40,844 nt of DNA, taken from contig JAETPK010000011.1 of NCBI GenBank assembly GCA_021771265.1, positions 1 to 40,844 of the forward strand. The letters are read 5' to 3'. The DNA comes from Oscillospiraceae bacterium. GTDB taxonomy: Bacteria; Bacillota; Clostridia; Oscillospirales; Oscillospiraceae. Shown here one piece after another: positions 35,076-40,844 of this stretch. Positions within the stretch are counted from its first letter, which is position 1. Every line of letters begins with the position of its first letter. Made by a program: the position numbers and the translations under genes. A model generated the notes under the pieces. It was not told the origin of the DNA and did no database searches. It saw nothing but the letters and a program-made list of their open reading frames with translations.

Positions 35076-37469
35076 TTAATGGGCGGTGGATGCGTATTTT
35101 TTGATGACGGAGGCATTCACCAGCTTTTCCACCTGACCGCCGCGGCGGACGATGAGGGTGGGTGCCTGCTGGATTCCATACTGGTTCACCAGGTCCAGAT
35201 GCTCGCTGACATCCATGGCGGTATAGGCCATCCCCGCCTTTTCCAGCTCGTGCTTGGCAATCTTGCAGTTGGGGCAGGTTTTGGTGGTGAACAGGAACAG
35301 CCCGTCCTCTTGGGCCGTGTCGCCGCCGGTCACGCTGGCATCGCCGGTGTCAGCGGTGGTCTGCGCCCGGTCGCAGAGGCGGCGGCCCTCCAGCCGGGAG
35401 TTTTCCAATTCATATTCCCGGCGGTCCTTGTACTCCTGGACCTTGCCGTCGTTCCAGTTCTGGACAGGGCGGTAATAGCCGGTGATGCGGCTCCACACCT
35501 CGCAGGGCTTGCCGCAGGTGGGACAGACGGCGTGCTCGCCGGAGATGTAGCCGTGGTCCTGGCAGATGGAGTAGGTGGGAGACATGGTGTAGTAGGGAAG
35601 CTTGAAGTTTTCCGCGATCTTGCGCACCAGGTCGGCGGCCGCCTTCCAGTCCGGCAGCTTCTCACCCAAAAAGGCGTGGAACACCGTGCCGGAGGTATAC
35701 AGAGTCTGGAGCTCGTCCTGAATGGACAGGGCCTCGAAAATATCCTCCGTATAGCCCACAGGCAGGTGGGAGGAGTTGGTGTAATACGGCGTGTCGCCGG
35801 GGTGTTTGGCGGCGGTGATGATGTCGGGATACTTCTCCACATCGTGCTTGGCCAGGCGGTAAGTGGTGGACTCGGCGGGGGTGGCCTCCAGATTGTACAG
35901 GTCGCCGTACTGCTCCTGATAGTCGGAAAGGCGCTCTCGCATATGGTTCAGGACGTCCTTGGCAAAGGCCTGGGTCTCCGGGTGGGTCAGGTCCTTCCGC
36001 AGCCACTTGGCGTTGAGACCCACCTCGTTCATGCCGATGAGGCCGATGGTGGAGAAGTGGTTGTCGAAGGTGCCCAGATAATACTTGGTGTACGGATACA
36101 GCCCCGCGTCCATGAGTCGGGTGATGACGGTGCGCTTGGTCTTGAGACTGCGGGCGGCGATATCCATGATGTGGTCCAGGCGCTCATAAAACTCCTCCGG
36201 CGTCTGGGAGAGATACGCGATGCGGGGCAGGTTGATGGTGACCACGCCCACGGAGCCGGTGGATTCGCCGGAGCCAAAGTAGCCGCCGGATTTTTTCCGC
36301 AGCTCCCGCAGGTCCAGCCGCAGCCGGCAACACATGGAGCGCACATCAGAGGGCTCCATGTCGGAGTTGATGTAGTTGGAGAAGTAAGGTGTGCCGTATT
36401 TGGCGGTCATTTCAAACAGGAGGCGGTTGTTTTCCGTGTCGCTCCAGTCAAAATCCCTGGTGATGGAATAGGTGGGGATGGGATACTGGAAGCCCCGGCC
36501 GTCGGCGTCGCCCTCGGTCATGACCTCGATGAACGCCTTGTTCACCATGTCCATTTCCTTCTTGCAGTCGCCGTAGGTGAAATCCTGCTCCTTGCCGCCC
36601 ACGATGGCCGGCAGATGCTCCAGGTCCTTGGGCACGGTCCAGTCCAGGGTGATGTTGGAGAAGGGGGCCTGCGTGCCCCAGCGGGAGGGGGTGTTCACGC
36701 CGAACACGAAAGACTGGATGCACTGCTTGACCTCTTTCTGGGAAAGGTTGTCCACCTTGACAAAGGGAGCCAGATACGTGTCAAAGGAGCTGAAGGCCTG
36801 GGCGCCGGCCCACTCGTTCTGCATGATGCCCAGAAAGTTTACCATCTGGTTGCACAGGGTGCTCAGGTGGCTGGCAGGCGTGGAATTAATCTTGCCGGGG
36901 ATGCCGAGACCCTGCTGGATGAGCTGCTTCAGGCTCCAGCCGGCGCAGTAGCCGGTGAGCATGGAGAGGTCATGGAGGTGGATGTCGCCGCTTTTATGGG
37001 CGGAGGCGATCTCCGAATCGTAGATCTCGCTGAGCCAGTAGTTGGCGGTGATGGCGCCGGAGTTGGATAAGATCAGGCCGCCCACCGAATAGGTGACGGT
37101 GGAATTCTCCTTGACCCGCCAATCGCTGATCTGCAAATAGTTGTCCACCAAGTCCTTGTAATCCAGCACGGTGGATTTCAGATTGCGGACCTTCTCCCGC
37201 TGCTTTCGGTAAAGGATATAGGCCTTTGCGACATCGGCATAGCCGGTCTTGCTGAGGACGTTTTCCACACTGTCCTGGATATCCTCCACGGTGATGAGTC
37301 CGTCCCTGATCTTTTTTTGATAGTCGGCGGTGACTCTCAGGGCCAGCAGGTCGATGATGTCCGGATTGTACTCCATATGGGTGGCCTCGAAAGCCTTGGT
37401 GATGGCAACACTGATCTTGGACAGGTTGAAGTCTGTGACATTCCCGTCCCGTTTTACCACTTGATACAT
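35076..37469 (-). CDS. nrdD: Anaerobic ribonucleoside-triphosphate reductase with C-terminal fused redoxin domain
   Basis: ATP-cone N-terminus (YQVVKRDGNVTDFNLSKISVAITKAFEA), NrdD core, CPTCGKPCEVWSRITGYYRPVQNWNDGKVQEYKDRREYEL, then LFLFTTKTCPNCKIAKHELEKAGMAYTAMDVSEHLDLVNQYGIQQAPTLIVRRGGQVEKLV. Confidence 0.93.
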   Translation of the reverse strand: MYQVVKRDGNVTDFNLSKISVAITKAFEATHMEYNPDIIDLLALRVTADYQKKIRDGLITVEDIQDSVENVLSKTGYADVAKAYILYRKQREKVRNLKSTVLDYKDLVDNYLQISDWRVKENSTVTYSVGGLILSNSGAITANYWLSEIYDSEIASAHKSGDIHLHDLSMLTGYCAGWSLKQLIQQGLGIPGKINSTPASHLSTLCNQMVNFLGIMQNEWAGAQAFSSFDTYLAPFVKVDNLSQKEVKQCIQSFVFGVNTPSRWGTQAPFSNITLDWTVPKDLEHLPAIVGGKEQDFTYGDCKKEMDMVNKAFIEVMTEGDADGRGFQYPIPTYSITRDFDWSDTENNRLLFEMTAKYGTPYFSNYINSDMEPSDVRSMCCRLRLDLRELRKKSGGYFGSGESTGSVGVVTINLPRIAYLSQTPEEFYERLDHIMDIAARSLKTKRTVITRLMDAGLYPYTKYYLGTFDNHFSTIGLIGMNEVGLNAKWLRKDLTHPETQAFAKDVLNHMRERLSDYQEQYGDLYNLEATPAESTTYRLAKHDVEKYPDIITAAKHPGDTPYYTNSSHLPVGYTEDIFEALSIQDELQTLYTSGTVFHAFLGEKLPDWKAAADLVRKIAENFKLPYYTMSPTYSICQDHGYISGEHAVCPTCGKPCEVWSRITGYYRPVQNWNDGKVQEYKDRREYELENSRLEGRRLCDRAQTTADTGDASVTGGDTAQEDGLFLFTTKTCPNCKIAKHELEKAGMAYTAMDVSEHLDLVNQYGIQQAPTLIVRRGGQVEKLVNASVIKKYASTAH

Positions 37470-37553
37470 CATGATGACCTGCTTTCTATTTAAAATCAAA
37501 ATTGTTACCTTTACTCCGAAAGAAATGGGCGCCAGTGGCGCCCCACGACTTCC

Positions 37554-37581
37554 ATTGTACCATGCATCCGGAAGAAGTCAA
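37554..37581 (-). promoter_or_regulatory. Putative nrdD promoter: TTGACT, 16 nt, TACAAT
   Basis: Direct reading of the reverse complement. Confidence 0.55.
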
Positions 37582-37591
37582 TTAGATAGAA

Positions 37592-37607
37592 ACACCATAT
37601 ATTGTGC
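37592..37607. promoter_or_regulatory. NrdR-box-like site ACACCATATATTGTGC
   Basis: 14/16 to the consensus ACACWATATATWGTGT, just upstream of the nrdD -35. Confidence 0.7.
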
Positions 37608-37632
37608 TTTTTTTGTAAAGAATGCCGAATGG

Positions 37633-37648
37633 GCGCAATATTTAGTCG
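37633..37648. promoter_or_regulatory. Second, weaker NrdR-box-like site GCGCAATATTTAGTCG
   Basis: 11/16 to consensus; start-to-start distance 41 bp from the first site (about four helical turns); overlaps the nrdG stop. Confidence 0.35.
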
Positions 37649-38337
37649 ACCCCCCGCAGCTCCGTCTGACGGAAGAAAGGACGGGCGATGTCGGCAAAGC
37701 CTTGCAGCTCTAGGGTTGTGAAGCCGTGCCAGCCCTCTTGGATCAAGTTTCCGGAGTCCGCGAAGTTTTGCAGGAAGTACCGGGGCGCTCCCCGGAGCCA
37801 CTGGCCGATGGCCTCTACATCAGCGGCGGTGTGCAGTTCCCGGACAAAGGTGGTGCGAAACTCATGGTCCACGCCGCTTTTGGCCAGCAGGCGAACGCTC
37901 TCCTCCACCGGCGCGGTGTCAAAACCGGGAATGCCGGTGGTCTGCGGATAGTTTTCCCGGCTGTTTTTGATGTCCATGGCCACATAGTCCGCCAGTCCCG
38001 CTTCCAAAATAGCGGCCAACCGGTCCGGAAAGCAGCCGTTGGTGTCCAGCTTGACAGAAAAGCCCATGTCCCGGACCGCCCGCAGGAAGTCCGCCGCGTC
38101 CGGCTGCAGCAGCGGCTCTCCGCCGGAGAGCACCACGCCGTCCAGAAGCCCCCGCCGCCGTGCCAAAAACGCCAGCACCTCCGCTTCCGGCAGCTCCGGC
38201 GTTTCATGCAGGCGCGTCACCAGCAGGGCGTTGTGGCAGAAGGGGCACCGCAGGTTGCATCCGCCGGTGAACACCGTGGCGGCCAGCTTGCCGGGATAGT
38301 CCACCATAGATAACTTTTGCAGTCCGCAGAGATACAT
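37642..38337 (-). CDS. nrdG: Anaerobic ribonucleoside-triphosphate reductase activating protein (radical SAM)
   Basis: KLSMVDYPGKLAATVFTGGCNLRCPFCHNALLV, VVLSGGEPLLQP, VKLDTNGCFPD. Confidence 0.92.
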   Translation of the reverse strand: MYLCGLQKLSMVDYPGKLAATVFTGGCNLRCPFCHNALLVTRLHETPELPEAEVLAFLARRRGLLDGVVLSGGEPLLQPDAADFLRAVRDMGFSVKLDTNGCFPDRLAAILEAGLADYVAMDIKNSRENYPQTTGIPGFDTAPVEESVRLLAKSGVDHEFRTTFVRELHTAADVEAIGQWLRGAPRYFLQNFADSGNLIQEGWHGFTTLELQGFADIARPFFRQTELRGVD

Positions 38338-38443
38338 GCGCCCACCTCCAAATCACAAGATATTGTTATTATAACGCGATGGGACCACAAGAACAAGAGG
38401 AAAAAGAAATAAATGGAACCATTCTTTCCAATCTGCCGTCTAT

Positions 38444-39466
38444 ATGGTAAAATGGACCAAAAAGGAGGGATGCGGGGTGAGGCGGACGCTGGCGGCCTGC
38501 TGTACGGGGCACTTTTTGGTGGACTTTGCCTGCGCCTTCCTGCTGTTTCGCGCTTTGTGGGGGGAAGCGGACTGGAATGGCCTGCTGCTGACCTACAATT
38601 TCTGTGCCTTTGCCGTTCAAATGCCCCTGGGCCTGCTGGCGGACCGCTGGGAGCGGGATGGCCTGACGGCCGCCGCCGGCACGGCTGCGGTGGCGCTGGC
38701 CTATGGACTGGCAGACGCTCCCTGGCTGGCCGTGGTCCTTGCGGGGCTGGGGAACGCCGCGTTTCATGTGGGCGGCGGGCTGGAGGTCCTGTCTCTGTCC
38801 GGGGACCGCGGGGGTCCGCTGGGGCTTTTCGTCTCTCCCGGCGCCGTGGGGCTGTTTCTCGGGAGCCTTCTTGGCAAGGGGCGAAGCTTTCCTCTCTGGC
38901 TGGTGCCCGTCCTGCTGCTGTTTGCCGCGGGCGCTCTGCTGTGGGCGCGGCAGGAGCGCCCGAAGCGGGCTGCCGGTCACTTGGAGCCATGCCCAGCACT
39001 GCCCTTACTGCTGCTTTTGGCGGTGGTGGTGCTCCGCTCTTACGTGGGCATGACGCTGACGTTTCCCTGGCGAGGGACAGGGCAATGGGCGCTGCTTTTG
39101 ACTTTGGGCATGGCCCTGGGTAAAGCCGCCGGGGGATATTTGGCGGACCGATTTGGCCCACGGAGGACCGCCGTTGGCTCTTTGACGGTATCTTCGGCGC
39201 TGCTGCTGGCCTCCTCCATCCCGGCCTGCGGCGCGGCGGCGGTGCTCTGCTTCAACATGACCATGCCGCTGACATTGTGGGCCGCCGCCCGGCGTTTGCC
39301 GGATGCCCGGGGTTTTGCCTTTGGCCTTTTGACCTTCGGCCTGTTTCTGGGGTTTCTGCCTGCCGCCTTCGGCGCGCAGGCCCTGTCCGGAACGGCTGCT
39401 GCGATCTGGGCGGCGGTATCGCTGCTCCTGCTGCTGCCGGGGCTGGGAAGGGCGGTGGACAAGTGA
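38444..39466 (+). CDS. MFS-like multi-TM membrane protein
   Basis: About 12 hydrophobic segments; MPLGLLADRWERDGL and YLADRFGPRRTAVGSL, MFS-like cytoplasmic loops; GTG at 38477 is an alternative start. Confidence 0.75.
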   Translation: MVKWTKKEGCGVRRTLAACCTGHFLVDFACAFLLFRALWGEADWNGLLLTYNFCAFAVQMPLGLLADRWERDGLTAAAGTAAVALAYGLADAPWLAVVLAGLGNAAFHVGGGLEVLSLSGDRGGPLGLFVSPGAVGLFLGSLLGKGRSFPLWLVPVLLLFAAGALLWARQERPKRAAGHLEPCPALPLLLLLAVVVLRSYVGMTLTFPWRGTGQWALLLTLGMALGKAAGGYLADRFGPRRTAVGSLTVSSALLLASSIPACGAAAVLCFNMTMPLTLWAAARRLPDARGFAFGLLTFGLFLGFLPAAFGAQALSGTAAAIWAAVSLLLLLPGLGRAVDK

Positions 39467-39774
39467 GTCTTTCAACTTTTGCCGTCTCCCTGGGGCTGAC
39501 GCTGTTGCTGGAAGTGCCCTTCGCCTGGGTGTGGGGCCTGCGGAGCCGCCATGATCTAACGGTGGCCGTCCTGGCCAATGGACTGACCAATCCAGCGGTG
39601 GTCTTGCTGCATGGGCTGGGCGCTCCCGTTTTACCGCTGGAAGCGGCGGCTGTCGCCGTGGAGGCGCTGTGTTACCGTGCCTGCGGCGAAAGTGTCCGCT
39701 GTCCGCTCTTGCTGGCGCTCTGTGCCAACGGATGGTCTTACAGCATCGGAGCCGCGCTGAATCTGATATTTTAG
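39463..39774 (+). CDS. Small hypothetical membrane protein
   Basis: GTG start overlapping the upstream stop (GTGA); VSLSTFAVSLGLTLLLEVPFAWVWGLRSRHDLTVAVLANGLTNPAVV. Confidence 0.65.
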   Translation: MSLSTFAVSLGLTLLLEVPFAWVWGLRSRHDLTVAVLANGLTNPAVVLLHGLGAPVLPLEAAAVAVEALCYRACGESVRCPLLLALCANGWSYSIGAALNLIF

Positions 39775-39785
39775 GAGGGATACAC

Positions 39786-40619
39786 ATGAGAGGACGGAAC
39801 TGTCTGCTGTCTCTGCTGCTGGCCGCATGGCTGCTGTCGGTCCCAGCTCAGGCGGATGTCATCTGGGAGCCGTCAAACAGCTTCTATAAGGACCATGCGG
39901 ACCAGTGTGAGCTGGAGGAGCGGGTCTACTGGATCAACGGCCCGGAGGGATATGTTACATTGCGGGAGGCGCCTGACGGCCGCCCCATCGCCAATGTGAA
40001 AAACGGAAGTAAATTTTATGTAAACTGGGTCTGGAAAAAGGGAAACGACCGCTGGGGCGTGGTGAACTGCGATCTGACCGGGGAACCGGACAAATACCTG
40101 GCCGTGGCGGACGGCACGGAAGCAGGCTGGCAGGAGCTCTGGCTCCCGCTGGAGGAAGCAGTGCTGTATTATGACACCCAGTCCTTTGAAGAGGACCACA
40201 GAGGAGAGCTCTCTCCGGAGCGCAAGACCTTTGCCGTGGCGGACAAGGCCCTCTGCTTTTACGAATACCCCGGCGGGCCGCTCATCTGGCAGATGGACCC
40301 TGCGGACACCCGGGACGAGAACAGCGTGGAAACCGCCGTTGTATATACGGACCCGGCGGGCCGTGAGTGGGGCAAGGTGGGCTACTGGTATGGGAACCGG
40401 AACATCTGGTTCTGCCTGTCCGACCTGGAGAACCCGGACCTTCCCGTGGAAGACCACACGCCGGACCTGTACCCGGCGGCGGAGGGAGAAGCCGGGGCCG
40501 TGCTGCCGGCATATACCGGGGCCGGGCGCGTCACGGCCCCGATATACGCGGCGGTGGGCCTGGTCTGCGGCGTGACGGCGGTGCTTTTGCTCCGCATGAA
40601 AAAGAGAAAGGCCGCATAA
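39786..40619 (+). CDS. Secreted/membrane-anchored protein with SH3-like region and C-terminal TM
   Basis: Signal peptide MRGRNCLLSLLLAAWLLSVPAQA; YVTLREAPDGRPIANVKNGSKFYVNWVWKKGNDRWGVVNC; TM near the C-terminus followed by RMKKRKAA. Confidence 0.75.
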   Translation: MRGRNCLLSLLLAAWLLSVPAQADVIWEPSNSFYKDHADQCELEERVYWINGPEGYVTLREAPDGRPIANVKNGSKFYVNWVWKKGNDRWGVVNCDLTGEPDKYLAVADGTEAGWQELWLPLEEAVLYYDTQSFEEDHRGELSPERKTFAVADKALCFYEYPGGPLIWQMDPADTRDENSVETAVVYTDPAGREWGKVGYWYGNRNIWFCLSDLENPDLPVEDHTPDLYPAAEGEAGAVLPAYTGAGRVTAPIYAAVGLVCGVTAVLLLRMKKRKAA

Positions 40620-40623
40620 AAAA

Positions 40624-40657
40624 GGAACTCCGAAAGCAGCTGCTTTCGGAGTTCCTT
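40624..40657. terminator. Bidirectional terminator
   Basis: GGAACTCCGAAAGCAGCTGCTTTCGGAGTTCC flanked by A and T runs between convergent genes. Confidence 0.9.
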
Positions 40658-40666
40658 TTATGTTCT

Positions 40667-40844
40667 TCAATTCTGGAGGAAGCGGGAGAGGAAATCTTTT
40701 GTCTCCTGACGCTGGGGGCTGCCGAAGACCTGGACGGGACTGCCCTGCTCGCAGATGACGCCCTGGTTCATGTATACCACATGGTTGCTGACATCCCGGG
40801 CAAAGGCCATCTCGTGGGTCACCACCAGCATGGTCATGCCCTCC
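40667..40844 (-). CDS. Polar amino-acid ABC transporter ATP-binding protein, C-terminal part (runs off the window)
   Basis: EGMTMLVVTHEMAFARDVSNHVVYMNQGVICEQGSPVQVFGSPQRQETKDFLSRFLQN*. Confidence 0.9.
   Translation of the reverse strand, partial: EGMTMLVVTHEMAFARDVSNHVVYMNQGVICEQGSPVQVFGSPQRQETKDFLSRFLQN

Noticed and set aside
1-40844. CRISPR array, tRNA, rRNA or classic IS element
   Set aside because: No regularly spaced repeats, no cloverleaf or rRNA sequence recognised, and no transposase or integrase motif seen.

Overview
The window is a GC-rich chromosomal segment with Firmicutes character (probably Clostridia/Oscillospiraceae-like, judged only from gene content and protein style). From left to right it contains: a MarR regulator with a heterodimeric ABC exporter and an uncharacterised protein; TetR, MazG-like and RsmH genes; a cluster of lipoprotein-anchored barnase-family RNase, barstar, CYTH-DUF1653 fusion and PrsW protease; a GT2 glycosyltransferase with a C-terminal MarR-like domain; an SGNH hydrolase; a ribokinase; an XRE regulator with a PstS-like membrane protein; a frameshifted ECF sigma factor with a membrane partner; a long minus-strand purine operon (GntR-purE-purC-purF-purM-purN-[nuclease remnant]-purH(AICARFT only)-[IVP/S23 element]-purD-purL-guaB); a 2-hydroxyacid dehydrogenase and shikimate kinase; a thioredoxin reductase-like protein; a beta-hydroxyacid dehydrogenase; an anaerobic RNR (NrdD with a fused C-terminal redoxin domain) and its activase behind an NrdR-box-like site; an MFS protein, a small membrane protein and an SH3-like secreted protein; and the end of an amino-acid ABC ATPase. 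The strongest hunt results are: (1) the complete barnase/barstar pair with the toxin on a lipoprotein anchor, next to PrsW; (2) an IVP/S23 ORF bounded by about 33-bp imperfect inverted repeats, inserted between purH and purD; (3) a 57-bp duplication of the guaB 3' end flanking a hairpin-rich 151-bp insert; (4) the NrdD-redoxin fusion with nearby reductase and NrdR boxes; (5) a truncated PD-(D/E)XK-like remnant inside the pur operon; (6) a frameshifted ECF sigma factor. All assignments come from reading the sequence; no database search was run.
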